Counted from the first letter of the stretch, positions 35,601-45,666 are shown. The stretch is 64,000 nucleotides of DNA from Mermis nigrescens (GCA_036768485.1 JAVLUZ010000340.1:7703802-7767801), one strand, 5' to 3'. Translations and numbers: made by a program. Notes: generated from the sequence alone by a model not told the origin.

Positions 35601-38600
35601 TGCTGTCCTCCCCATTATATTATACTAGGGCTTGTTTGCTGACAATAGGTTCGTCAAGTGAAGGACTGCTGGAAATCGTTACAACCACGCCCTGGTACCG
35701 TTATTCCCAGTCGCGGAGATCTTCAACGCCTTGATGACCGTAGCTGTCAGCTGAGTGCCGGACTAGTCAAATCATTGCGCGACGCCGAAGCTTTTCGCGT
35801 TGAATTAGAAAACAACGATCGTCAGCGTCATCAGCTCGCCGAAACGGTGATAAGACGATTTCTGAGCACTCCATGATTAGTTATATATTCCAAGTGTAGC
35901 ACAAGTCTAGGAATTTTTCGGTTTATGTCTGGAAATAAGTAGAATGAAATGAAAAATATTAGTTTTGTGCAAAAAAGTCTAATATACCCCTAAATATGTT
36001 TTTCTTGTATATCGTTGGAGATACTACTTGTACAATTGTTACTTAGGAGAGGAAATTTGTATCAAAGCAAGATTTCTTAATGAACAATGTTCAAGAATTT
36101 AGAAAAGTAATTTTCCAATCCCTTATTTGACTGTTATTTGGTTGGAGAAAAAAATTTAAAAATTTTCTTTGCTTAAATGGCGCATTCACGAAATCGGGAT
36201 TTATAGTCTCTTCCACACAACTTCGGTCATTAATTTTAAAACTATCTCCGACAATAAGCTAACAGATTGCGATTAAAGCATTGATCTGATATATAATTAT
36301 CGCAACCCTCAGCTCACTGTCGATGAAAATTCTTGAAATTTATGCACGAAGTTATGTGAAACAGACTAAAGATGGATATCTGCATATACATTGCGTTATG
36401 AAATGTATGATGCGAAATATGCGGATATCATAAATATACATACCAGCATTACTGTATTACTTGTGTGAAGTTTTTAAGATTATCTAGTCATCTTTTACGA
36501 AAGTACTGGATTGAAATAGAGAAATTTGTTGTTAATTAAAGATGACACAACAATTGGCGGCAAATGATAGCGTGCAACTTGACGTTGAACGACAACTACG
36601 CGATATCGACAAGAAACAAAATCGTTTGCGGGCCGACGTGCAAAAAAACGATGAGCGAGAACGAGAATTCAGCCGTCTGCAAACACTTGCCTTGGGCGGA
36701 TGTAATCAAAAGGTATGCATTCGCAGGCAAAAAACTACTTTGCTGTTAGCCAGATTTCATGCCAAAACTTATTTTAAGCTTTCATTTTAAAAATATGTAT
36801 TTAGCTAGCAAATTTTAGTACTGGTCTGCTTGTGTACTGGTTTGCTTGTGTCTCTGTCATTGGTCACTTTTTCTTATGAGTCTCAGGCTGACCACAATTG
36901 CAATCCCTGCTGACCGCTGAAAGCCACTGCGTAAGGTAATGTAGAAATTTTCAATTCTTTTTTTTTGACTGAAAGCGTAAAAGGTAAGAATTTGAAAATA
37001 GCAACGCCTTTTAGGTTTTGAATTATGTCAGGTAAACAATCGTCAGATGTGAACTGCTTGACCATTGTCAAATTGGAATTTTAATACATTTTTCAAAACA
37101 TTTTTTGAGCAAAGTGCATTGCAAGCAACAGAAAAGTAAGTGACCATCATTATCGTAGAACAAAAGATTCTAGAAAGGCTTGAAAACGATTTATAAAGTC
37201 ACTTTTATAGATTCCGATAGATTTACGCTCGTTCAGACGATATTTTTAGATATGCGTCATTGCTTGAAAGTCTATTCTTGTGTAAAGGCAGAATCGTGAG
37301 TAACTATTAGTGTCAGAATCTTAACGCTCTAATTTTTTCTATTCAATTCTCAGGATAAGATGAAGTAAAAAGTATTTTCGTAAGTTGTCAGAAAAAAGGC
37401 TGAGGACATTAAGGATAGACATGCACGTAAAATGGATTTGTATTCTAGACCCCCAGGAGGACAAAAGGATCGATATTTGGTAAGTCTAAATTGAGGCTAG
37501 AAACGAAAAAAAATCATAACTTGCTTGCTTAAGGGAATCGACTAGAACCGTAAAATAAGTCTGTTTTTGCGCTGTTTTAACGTTTACACTAATGTTTAAG
37601 ATTAATTTAGTTTAAAAAATCTCCGACTATATCCTCCCAGACGGGCTATTCTGTGCATACGAGAGCAAGAAGAAAGCGAATGTTCTCAAGATGCTGAAAA
37701 ACACGAAAGCTTCTAAATAGGATGACAAATTTTGCTTGAAAATTCATTATTCTTTCCACAAATACTAAGCTAAATGTACGGAAGCACAGCATACTGTCTT
37801 TCAATAAGGTAAGCTTAACCCTCCGTTTACCATGTCCTATGCCAGAGGCATAATGAATCACTTTCGTGGCATTTTTTTCTCTTCTACCTTATCCATGTGT
37901 TCAAAACTTTGTCTAGCCTCGTTTTGGCTTCAGTTACATCGTTTTTAATGGTTTAGCTCGAAGAGGAGTTATAGAGTAGTAAGAAGTAGGCATTTATCGG
38001 CCTATTTACAGTGATGTCACAAAAACTCAAGATGGGAAAATAAGGTTATAATAAAAAAATTTAGTGGTTTATTCCTTTCCAGCTCTTTAAATGCATCCCC
38101 TGGATGTGTTTTAACACAACAGAATTCTAATTTTTCTTGTTTTTGCATAATGTCCAACAGGTGCCTATTCTTATGCATTGTGATAGTTTTTTAATTATAC
38201 CTCTTTCAAACATAATTTTCGCAGAAAATAACATGCATATTCACAAAGAGCATAAAAAATTGCACTAAATGAAAGTAATAGCTGTCAGAGAATGTTAAGA
38301 AGGCATCGTTTGATATGCACTAGGAGTTTATGCGATGATGGTGCACTTCGACTGTAAAAACACGATGGTAACTGGAGGGTTACACTTAATCTCAGCGATT
38401 AATTATGAGTGTCCCACTTCTAATAATTTCGCCTTAAGCTGCGCTAAGTACGCCATTGATAAACAGATAATGGAATTGAATATGGCTCAGGCCAGTCCAA
38501 ATTTACATTGGTTCAAAGGACTGCTTACATACAACCATGGCGGGCTAAAATTACCTAATAAACTGGTATACGTGCTAAAATAGCATTAAAACTACGTTAT

Positions 38601-39095
38601 TACACAGTTTCTGATCAATCTAAATCACTTTTACAAAAAATTTTAGATTTCATCCGTTTTTACCTTTTTTTCATTTTCCCGAGAAAACTTCTCATTTTTC
38701 TATTCCCTCACGTGCATGTCTAGTTGCAACATTCTCTGGCTCAAGCCGGACTCGAACCTATTCAATTTCGTTGTATGTCCTAACATCAACATATTTGGGA
38801 CCGGTTTAGTCTGGCTTAAATTGACCTCGCAAACACTGGAGTCAGATTAAGTCTAGCTTAAGCCTGAATATATTGAAACTGGGTCCAGAATCTTTTCCGT
38901 ATTTCTCAGACAGCACTATTGAACACGACATTAATAAGCCGCCCAATTCAACGCGCAACTGACGTCGACCGGCTTGCTTTCAAAGGCAAACATATCGGTC
39001 GTTCGGCTATAAAACCGACCGCTTGTGAAGATGATGAAAACAGTGCGGAAATGTCCAACCTTGCGACGAATGCTTCCAGTGAGCAGCAAAAATGA
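26464..39095 (+). CDS. Gene A: seven-exon coiled-coil-type protein, 651 aa (span incl. introns)
   Basis: Exons 26464-26667, 27546-27895, 29690-30197, 34199-34537, 35649-35846, 36542-36712 and 38910-39095 sum to 1956 nt, exactly 652 codons. All introns start GT and end AG, and phases agree at every junction (phase 0, except phase 2 between exons 2 and 3). The product is very rich in Glu, Lys, Arg, Gln and Asp, has almost no Gly or Pro over long stretches, and shows heptad-like spacing, as in filament, cytoskeletal or ciliary scaffold proteins. No signal peptide or membrane segment. No family is recognised; a structural role is inferred from composition only. Introns hold several transposons. 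Upstream non-coding exons cannot be excluded. Confidence 0.75.
27091..27445 (+). mobile_element. hAT-M2 MITE in intron 1 of gene A
   Basis: Runs CAGACACACACGTAGGG...GGCCATGCTGTTCATCTATG. Flanks GTCGCGGC (27083-27090) and CTCGCGCC (27446-27453) agree at 6 of 8 bases, an aged target duplication. The right half (TTTGAGGTCATTTTGGCCC, CAGCTGACCCCTCCCAGATC) matches the 39184-39438 copy closely; the left half has extra sequence. Confidence 0.7.
27546..27895 (+). CDS. Gene A exon 2
   Basis: Acceptor CTCTTTGCGCAG|GAT has a good pyrimidine tract. The exon codes an amphipathic stretch with Ala/Lys/Arg/Asp heptad-like spacing (for example SLQALKRSLSELLAKE). Donor CTGAG|GTTAAAT leaves two bases (AG) that complete an Arg codon with the first base of exon 3. 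Confidence 0.75.
28200..28690. repeat. Cluster of GAGCTCGAGAT / TCGCGA inverted motifs in intron 2
   Basis: CTCGAGATTA/CTCGAGATAA and AATCGCGA motifs recur in both orientations, densest at 28565-28675, with relatives at 28210-28225 and 28305-28345 (CGCGAACTTCGAGATAATC). The motifs are self-complementary and alternate, so the region can fold into several hairpins. It may be the two ends of a MITE of about 480 bp; no target duplication was found. Confidence 0.5.
28700..29689. other. Rest of gene A intron 2
   Basis: About 1 kb of AT-rich intron with no recognisable gene or repeat apart from general similarity in composition to neighbouring MITEs. Confidence 0.4.
29690..30197 (+). CDS. Gene A exon 3
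   Basis: Acceptor CATGTTTAG|A; its first base completes AG+A (Arg). The other nearby acceptor (after 29649) runs into a stop. Largest exon, 508 nt: highly charged, with LEQEKERLHAVLQGRLEARK and a Lys/Glu-rich end, then donor AAG|GTTAGT at 30198. Confidence 0.8.
31005..33335 (+). mobile_element. Inverted-arm element with family X tail, copy in gene A intron 3
   Basis: Left arm about 31010-31190 is the reverse complement of right arm about 31655-31850 (shared ATGGAACAAAAAAGACGAA, GGAGGG-AGAAAAAGCTCCTA, GCAAAAAATCGAAGTATATTCTGC). The ~470-bp loop holds, near 31390-31510 on the minus side, the N-terminal edge of the envelope-like gene, and at 31200-31370 sequence otherwise found only in the 41-kb copy. 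After the right arm come the GACAGCAGTCC-like block (31915-31953) and GTGTAAA-box family X sequence to about 33335. It looks like an internally deleted derivative of a larger element. Confidence 0.65.
33310..33387 (+). mobile_element. hAT-M2 right-end fragment
   Basis: CAGACCAGCTGACCCCAAGACCGGCCATGCTGTGCATATCTGG matches the right end of the hAT-M2 copies. Only the end is present, abutting family X. Confidence 0.6.
33590..33835 (+). mobile_element. Diverged hAT-M2 copy in gene A intron 3
   Basis: GGATGAAAATTAAG..., TTTGACTAGAAACTGTGTGTTAACG, a TTATAC-AGT block, ACCATTTTAACTC and ACCAGATCGACCAT follow the hAT-M2 order. Ends are eroded and no target duplication is visible. Confidence 0.5.
33985..34125. 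repeat. GGCTTAA-motif repeat just before exon 4
   Basis: CTGGCTTAAGCCAAGCTTAA at 33998, CAGGCTTAAATCTAG at about 34069 and GACTTAAGCCAGGCTTA at about 34098 are variants of one palindromic motif in alternating orientation. A related block lies at 38740-38870, before exon 7. Confidence 0.55.
34199..34537 (+). CDS. Gene A exon 4
   Basis: Acceptor TTCTATTTCTTCAG|GCC is strong. 113 codons, phase 0 at both ends, coiled-coil composition (LNNLRKEDDQMKQISATTDR; LQQLQGQLVELLKK). Donor AAA|GTAAAAA. Confidence 0.8.
35206..35368. mobile_element. hAT-M3 MITE (163 bp) in gene A intron 4
   Basis: Perfect 14-bp terminal inverted repeats CAGGCACGTAGCTG...CAGCTACGTGCCTG, flanked by CTGGAATA (35198-35205) and CTGAAATA (35369-35376), an 8-bp target duplication with one mismatch. 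The CAGG start and 8-bp duplication fit the hAT superfamily. No coding sequence. Confidence 0.9.
35649..35846 (+). CDS. Gene A exon 5
   Basis: Acceptor TGACAATAG|GTT; 66 codons, phase 0 at both ends; donor ACG|GTGATAAG. The exon contains a short Pro/Gly break (QPRPGTVIPSRG) between helical segments, probably a hinge. Confidence 0.75.
36542..36712 (+). CDS. Gene A exon 6
   Basis: Acceptor TTAATTAAAG|ATG (weak pyrimidine tract); 57 codons with heptad-like VERQLRDIDKKQNRLRADVQ; donor AAG|GTATGC. The leading ATG is internal Met, not a start. Confidence 0.72.
37416..37661 (+). mobile_element. Diverged hAT-M2 copy in gene A intron 6
   Basis: Starts TAGACATGCACGTAAAATGG, contains CTAGACCCCCAGGAGG and ends TCCCAGACGGGCTATTCTGTGCATACG, both ends typical of hAT-M2. 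The flanking octamers do not match. Confidence 0.6.
38740..38870. repeat. GGCTTAA-motif repeat just before exon 7
   Basis: CTGGCTCAAGCCGG, GTCTGGCTTAAATTGACC and AGTCTAGCTTAAGCCTG form the same motif set as 33985-34125. It ends about 40 bp from the exon 7 acceptor. Confidence 0.5.
38910..39095 (+). CDS. Gene A exon 7 (terminal)
   Basis: Acceptor CCGTATTTCTCAG|ACA is strong. 61 codons then TGA at 39093-39095, phase 0 with exon 6. The tail has a basic half (RATDVDRLAFKGKHIGRSAI) and an acidic, Ser/Asn-rich end, i.e. a disordered C-terminus. It has no ATG start, so it is easy to miss. Confidence 0.72.
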   Translation, partial: TALLNTTLISRPIQRATDVDRLAFKGKHIGRSAIKPTACEDDENSAEMSNLATNASSEQQK

Positions 39096-39183
39096 CTCAG
39101 CTCGTCTGTTCCTATTTTATAGGTTTTGAATGCGACAAAAATTTGATGGCCTAAATTTAACGGAAAAAACAAACAGTCATATC

Positions 39184-39438
39184 TAGACATGCACGTGGGG
39201 GTCTAGACCCCCAGAATGGAAAAATGTAAAATTTTGCAAAATAAAGGCCAAAAACGGGTGAAAATTGAAAACTTTCTTTAAAATTGCTTTGAATTGACCA
39301 GAAACTGTGTAATAACATCGTTTTAATGCTATTTCAGCGCTTATACCGGTTTTTGAGGTTATTGTGGCCTGAAAGAAGCCTAAGTTTTGACCCCCAGACC
39401 AGCTGACCCCCCCAGATCGGCCATGCTGTGCATCTATG
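39184..39438 (+). mobile_element. hAT-M2 MITE next to the gene A stop codon
   Basis: 255 bp, TAGACATGCACGTGG...CATGCTGTGCATCTATG, with related inverted ends and perfect 8-bp duplications GTCATATC at 39176-39183 and 39439-39446. It lies 88 bp after the stop codon of gene A and so probably in its 3' UTR. Confidence 0.88.
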
Positions 39439-39521
39439 GTCATATCTATTCTTCCTGACCCTGAATTTCACACCTTATCTGACGCTTCGCACCAGATTTA
39501 ACATCGTAAATACATAATTTA

Positions 39522-39527
39522 AATAAA
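39522..39527 (+). terminator. Possible poly(A) signal of gene A
   Basis: AATAAA about 430 bp after the stop codon. A hAT-M2 insertion lies between stop and signal. No nearer AATAAA was seen. Confidence 0.35.
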
Positions 39528-39869
39528 ATTTAATCCATGCTTTCTTCTATCAAGAACTCATTAAAAATTTGATATTTTTTATAAACAACTTTAATTGCCA
39601 TAGACCCCATGAAAAAGTAGGGGAACCATCTCCCAACGGAAATCCTTTATCTGATTCTCTGGAGGTAAGCTTGATGAAAATAGAATCGACTTTATTGAAT
39701 AAGTATGATCACCCGAAATTCTCAAAATACGACAACTACCAAGAAATTACCGTTGTCAATCATAGCGATTCATACAAATTTGTATATTAATGCCGAAAAG
39801 AATTTTAACTTTCATCATTCATCGTTTTTTTAAACTTTTGTATATCACATGTTTTGTTTTGAAATATGC

Positions 39870-40225
39870 AGGGTCGTATTTAAGGGGTGCAAGTAAAAAA
39901 TGGTGGAAGGTAAGAAAATGCACGGAAAGATGGAAAAATCGAATGTTTTTGTCGTAAAATCATCAAATTTTAAGCGCTTCACGCCAGATGTTAGAATTTT
40001 CCATTATTTCGGCCCAAGCACGACCAAAAAAATGATACTTTCATAGCTTTTTGAGTAACAAAAAATTTTTGTTCAAGAAAAGTTCAAATTTAATGATCTC
40101 TATGGATAGAGCATGTCGAAAAATGCGATTTTTGCCAGCTGTCCCGAAGAATTTCCGAGATATAGACCAATTTATATTGAATCCGCCCGCCCCCTCTTCG
40201 GCTGAATCCTGAATACGGGCCTATA
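39870..40225. mobile_element. Possible hAT MITE with GGGYCGTATTYAGG ends
   Basis: Left GCAGGGTCGTATTTAAGGGG and right CCTGAATACGGGCCTA are imperfect inverted repeats. The interior has a GCGCTTCACGCCAG motif as in other MITEs here. Flanking octamers do not match. Confidence 0.5.
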
Positions 40226-40495
40226 CATCTGTAGAGGATTAGACTATCCTACAGATTTCTTTGAATTATTTTGTCTCGCAGTGGGTAGTTGCATATACAT
40301 ATTTTCTTATAATTGGACATTCTTTGGTAGTCACTTTAGCTACCTATGCCTACTTAATCTTTATAATTATAGTGCAGTTCGGAAGTCGGCTGAAGAATAT
40401 GAAAAGTAGAGTTGTAAGAAAATGAAAAAAGGTAAAAGTCTGTTGCCCACATAAACACAATTTGAATAGTGAAATCGACTTATATTGAGTAACCC

Positions 40496-40637
40496 CGTTT
40501 TTTCTATGGGTTATGTTCAACCCCCATAAATTGATTACATTCTTTTATAGCTATTCAAGAGGCGTTTTTTCCATGGGTTATGTACAACCCCCATAAATTG
40601 ATTACATTCTTTTATAGCTATTTATAGCTATTCAAGC
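40496..40637 (+). repeat. Two direct copies of a ~67-bp unit
   Basis: CGTTTTTTCTATGGGTTATG at 40496 and CGTTTTTTCCATGGGTTATG at 40563, each followed by CAACCCCCATAAATTGATTA and TTTTATAGCTATTCAAG. The second has an extra TTTATAGCTA duplication. Confidence 0.88.
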
Positions 40638-40639
40638 AG

Positions 40640-41232
40640 AACAAATAGGTCCGATTTAATATAAGTTAAGCGATTTGGTTGCAATTTAAGATTTAATTCT
40701 AATCTTTTTATCTTTCCTTATCTTTTACAACACTGAGTGGAAGAGTAGGTAACAGCTTAAGGCTTTGGACTAAAACTCGACGCATGTATACCAGTATGCA
40801 AAAAAAGAAAATTTTAAAATTTTAGGAAGTTTTCTATGACAAAATCACAAAATTAATGCAAAAATCGACACAAAGCGTCGGAAAAATACTCGATAAATCA
40901 TTTAAAGAAGTAAAAAAATCTTTGTTATGTATAAAAACTACTGTTCTGTCGTAAAATTAGGGTTTTCAGAACGCCAAGTCAGTAAATGCCATTAATGTGT
41001 ACCTACTCTACTACCCCGGCGCGAAGCGCCAAAAAAATTTAAAAATCATGATAAATGGCTACATCTAAATATGCACATCTATTCCTCATTGCGCCCAAAT
41101 ATTTTTTTGACGACGAATGGGCGGCCACCCCTACCCCTGCCTTCTCTTTATCCGTCTTTGATGCATACGTGTCAAAGACTTACCGTAGCTACAAATATAT
41201 ACATAGGTACCGATCATAGAATTAAAATAGAT
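40640..41232. other. Non-coding stretch with GGCGCGAAGCGCC motif
   Basis: No gene. 41018-41030 is GGCGCGAAGCGCC, a hairpin-forming motif that recurs at several places in the window, within a MITE-like context (compare 50425-50437). Confidence 0.4.
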
Positions 41233-43940
41233 AGTTATTAACAAAGAAAAATGCTCCGATGGAACAAAAAGACGAATATACTCGGAACTGTGTATTATTC
41301 GGGAAGTAAGAGGAGGGGACTAGGAAAAAGCTATCTATGTATATGCCTAAAGCCGCAAAATTTGCTAAAAATCAGACTTTCTTCAAGCAACGCAAAAATC
41401 GGAGTATATTATGTGGCTGCAGATTGAAATAAACTACTGAACCAAGAAAACGATTTAAAAAGCAGCAAGCTAGCTATGCAGTAGCTATGGGAAATTACAT
41501 GGAGTAAAGTAGGAGAGACTTTGCAAGCCAATTTAATGAAATAGCAAACATCGATGCATTCAAGACAATCGGAGAAATTGTTGGTTTAAAGCGTAAGCTT
41601 ACGTGAAACATTCTACATGTAGGTACACTTGCATGCCCGCAACGATTGTGAGCACTAATCCATTGACGCCAGGTTTGCTTGCTACAATGCTCATGATAAC
41701 AAAATAAATACATTTAAATACAATTGCAGTCAGTTTTCTATCAATCACGATACGGCGCACGTCAGCGTTGCAACTTGCAAGCAATTTACAAAAAATAAAC
41801 ATTTTAGATTATTTTCGTCCACTCTTATGTGAAGCATTGAAAATTAATTAAAGAAGGTTACACGTTTCCAGAGGCCGCAAGATATGCTTCGATTTTTTTC
41901 GTTGCTTAGAGAAAGTCTGAACCACAATTTCAAGTACATTCGTCTTTTTTGTTCCACCGGAGCATTTTTCTTTGCTAGTACCCTACTTTTAATTAGCTTG
42001 ATTTGAGTTAATCAGTTAGTAAATAAATACGGTAACATGACACAATAATGACAGCGGTCCAAGAACGCGGGCGTTCTGAACATCAGCATTATCTTTTTTA
42101 AACAAGACAGCCTCACCTTATTTAAACAGATCGAAGGTTTCCAGCATAAACTGTGCACAAATATTACGTGTAAAGAACACTTGCGCTCAGTTTCATAATC
42201 ATGACATTACATGGAACATTTAAAAAATTCAGCTTTTCAAACTCTCTGAAACTAGATGTAATTTTCGGTGTAAACTTTACACAACCACTCGGTTTAAAGG
42301 AAACAAAGAGTCAGATTCGTAATCCTAAGCTTACGGAACATATTTTGAAAAAATTCACGTTTTGCAACGCTCTGGAAGTAAAATAAATTTGTAGTGTAAA
42401 CTACGCATCAAGAATAAATGAATAGTGCATCTTTTACACAACTACTAGGTGTAGAAAAACTAGCAGTTAGATTCGTAATTCTGACGTTACGTAGAACATT
42501 TTGAAAAAATGAGCTCCCGCAAGGCCCTAGAACTAAAGTTAATTTGCAGTGTAAACTTTACACAACCACCATGTGTAAAGAAGATTTTAGTCGGATTAAT
42601 AATTCTGATATTATTCCGATATTACAATCGGAATTTATGAAGAAATTTAGTCATCACAATGGCCTGAAGATAAATAAATATTAGATGTAAACCACTTTAC
42701 AACACTGTTGAGCGTTAACAAATGCGCTCAACTGGCGTATCACGTTTGATTTCTGGTACATTTTTAGACTTGAGATCATGCCCAGACCCATAACCGGAAG
42801 GCAGAAAAAAAGACAGAAACACGTTTAACACTCCCAATTTTTGACTTTACACCTCCCGAAAAAGTTTAATATTGATATAAATAAACGTAATTTGCTGTGA
42901 TGTGTACCATTTCGAGAGTACTTTATTTTTTATTCTATCCGATCTATCCCGACTTCTGAACGGAGGAAGTTGCGAACAAAAAACGGACAAACACGCATTT
43001 TCCACCATTCACCACATTGTAAATTTTAAAAATCTAAATCTAAATCCCTATTGAATGTGAAGAAATTCGGGTTAGGCCAGTTTGAAGCCTTTAAATCGTA
43101 GTACTTCATTTATGGTAAATTTCTGTTCCGCAAAAGATTTGATATGTTTACCAATCAAAATATGGAAAAAACGTTTTTTTTGATCATTTTACATCCCGGA
43201 TTTCGAACTTTACACCACCATAAATAACTTGATATTGCGTTTATTTAAACGCGGTTTGTTCCGACGTATAACCTTTAAGAGGTACTTTATTTCTATTTTA
43301 TTTAATTTATCACGACTTATAAGCGGAAAAGTTGGCGAGAAATCTTAGACAAAATCCGTTTTTACACATCCACTAGAGTGTAATGTTTAAACCCCTTGAT
43401 CTAGCTCCGTAATGAGTGTACAAAAATTTGCTGGTGAGCCGAAAGTAGCCCTTGAGTCGTAGTACATTTCTGCTAGAACAGATTTTTTTGGACTTATACC
43501 CGGAATTGTTGGCAGACCAAATACAGGCCGAAATGTGTCTTTTCACCTTCAGATTCTTTACACTCTTTACACTCTTACTCTGAAAATAAGTCACTGATCA
43601 AAAAATAAAAAAAGTGCCATTGAGCTTAATGAATTATTTACATTTAAAAAACCCAGACGACACAGAATGCAAAAGTGAGTTTGATAACTTGTGTCGCTGA
43701 CCAAAATAAAAAAGTGTATGTTATAACGTTACAGCAAAACCTTAACGCTCTTTATACACCGGGTAGGAGATGAAAAAAATTAAAAAAGGCTGCATCGAAT
43801 TTTTTTATTATCAAACTTTTACAAAAACCAAACAATACAGAAGTGTCTCGTTATAGCTGTAAGGGGGTAGTCACTTTTAAGGGGGTCCAAGTAAATAATG
43901 GGTACGCGCTAACGGGCTACCTATTATGTACCTACTTATC
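41233..43940 (+). mobile_element. Inverted-arm element with family X tail, third copy
   Basis: Same layout as 31005-33335. Left arm about 41240-41425; loop 41426-41865 with the envelope N-terminal edge on the minus strand (41590-41720); right arm about 41870-41990, which has lost some 70-80 bp; the GACAGCGGTCCAAGAACGCGG block (42051-42071); then 1.9 kb of GTGTAAA-box sequence ending in GGGTACGCGCTAACGGGCTACC (about 43899-43922). The shared loop with the 31-kb copy shows that both descend from one deleted derivative. Confidence 0.65.
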
Positions 43941-45097
43941 TAACTTATCAACGAGTGTGGTACGTACGCAGCTAAAAAATTGGATAATATCGCTGGCTTT
44001 TATTAAAAACTTGATTTCTAGGACGAACAATTGATTTAGAAATTCGACCAAATTTATTGATCGAGGTAAAAGAACTCAGTGACAAGCCTGCAGAGGCTAA
44101 AGATGTTGGCGCCCATCAGCCCACTTAAATATGATGAGCCGACTAGGCTAGTTTTGCAATGCAAATAAATGTTTCGGGTCAGGCCGAAATCTTTCTCCGT
44201 CTGTTCGTTAACCTTCGCGAATTCCCAATTTATTATGCGATTTCCTTACTACATTCGCTCTTCTCCACTTGACTATTATTGTTAACGCCCAGATAATTAT
44301 TGTTTTTCATGTTTACTAACTTATTTTTGGGACGCGATTAAAAATGAACATTATCCTTCCAATATAACATAGGATAGGAGGCAGGTATCAAGCAAACATG
44401 AAGTGGGGGCTTGGGTGGTCCGAAGATTTTCTAGGTTCGAAAGCAGTGTTGAAAAATTGATGATTGGCGCAGATAATTTCATGTCGACGGTTTTCATCGA
44501 GTTCTACCCATCGCCATCAAAAGATCGAGAAAGAAATGAAAACATTTTGTGAAATTTAGTTCTGAGGGTTTTATATTAGGGGTCCAGCCAGATCTCTCTT
44601 ACGCTACCTGAAATTTAAAATTTTTTGGCAAGGATAAGGCTAAAAATAGATGAAAATTTAAGTTTTTATGCAAAAATGCTTGTAATTGAAGTGGAAAGTT
44701 GAAATTTATTTTTTATGCTTTTGACGCCTTCAGCTTTTTAGAAATTGAGCCGAATTCTATATAGATAGGTACCTACATAGGTAGTTTAAGGCTGTGACAC
44801 TGACATCGTCTTTATGTAGTCCTGTTTCACGTTCTATTTTATTTTTTTATAATATACTTGTCGTCAAATTATGGAAAGTGACTGAAAATTTTTTAATCAA
44901 CGACTCTTTCTTTGCTGTGGGCACTGCACGTACCGAACAGTCCCTTGCATTCCATCAGATTGAACACTCACTTTAAAGACTGATTAGCTTTTGGCATATC
45001 ATAGAATACACCGAGAATGTTGATTTACCCACGTCTGAAATTTCTTAAATAAAAGTTGCAAGCTTATATGAAACAGAATTTTTCATAGTGCTGCAGA
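43941..45097. other. Intergenic stretch with eroded MITE sequence
   Basis: No gene seen. About 44385-44575 (GTGGGGGCTTGGGTGG, CATCGAGTTCTACCCATCG) looks like a heavily decayed reverse hAT-M1 copy. About 44620-44760 has hAT-M2-like words (GATGAAAATTTAAG, TTGTAATTGAAGTGGAAAGT). Confidence 0.4.
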
Positions 45098-45105
45098 GTG
45101 CAGAC

Positions 45106-45370
45106 CACACCTGGGCGTGGGGGTTTTGGGGTATGCACCCCCCAGAAACCAAAATACCCCCCCAGAAATCAAAGTACCCCCCCAGAATTCAATTTTTGGA
45201 AATTTTTTTCGTTTTTTTCGCAATTTTTTGATGCCAATGGATAGTGTTTGATGAGAAACGTCGAAAAATGGTGTTTTTATCGCCATACCACCATTTTTAA
45301 GGCCATTTTTCGACCTTCAAAAAAATCTTGCACCCCCCCCCTCCCAGAATTTTCTTGCTGCCCACGTATG
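45106..45370 (+). mobile_element. hAT-M1 MITE
   Basis: 265 bp, CACACCTGGGC...GCCCACGTATG, perfect 8-bp duplications GTGCAGAC at 45098-45105 and 45371-45378. One of the best-preserved copies; suitable as a family reference. Confidence 0.93.
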
Positions 45371-45514
45371 GTGCAGACTAATCATGCATTCTGGATTTTC
45401 CTGTAAATACCTTTTCTGTAAATAATGCTTTTTGAATATTTTTGCCGTCCACATTTATCTTTTTTCTTGCAAGATGGTTTTATAAATAAATGTTTTGCTT
45501 CTGTAAGTCGTAGT

Positions 45515-45666
45515 CATACATGGGCGTGGGAGGGAGGTTTGTACCCCCAGGAGTTGAGAAGCCCCCGCAGATTACTGTAGACCCCCTAGAATTCTATTTT
45601 TAGTAACATTTTTGGCGACTTGACCCAACCTGACCCCACCCTCTGGGATTTGGGTGATGTCCAAGG
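45515..45666 (+). mobile_element. Short hAT-M1-related MITE (152 bp)
   Basis: Starts CATACATGGGCGTGGGAGGG like hAT-M1 and has perfect 8-bp flanks GTCGTAGT (45507-45514, 45667-45674). Its right end (GTGATGTCCAAGG) no longer pairs well with the left. It is a deleted or distinct subfamily, just downstream of the gene B poly(A) signal. Confidence 0.75.

Larger units (their letters stand above)
36713..38909. other. Gene A intron 6
   Basis: 2.2-kb intron. It holds a diverged hAT-M2 copy (37416-37661) and the GGCTTAA-motif block (38740-38870). The rest shows nothing recognisable; the open frame at 38335-38583 lacks domain features. Confidence 0.5.

Noticed and set aside
38335..38583. 82-aa frame inside gene A intron 6
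   Set aside because: Splicing exon 6 directly to exon 7 keeps phase and gives an exact codon total. This frame has no coiled-coil character and no clear acceptor/donor pair in phase.
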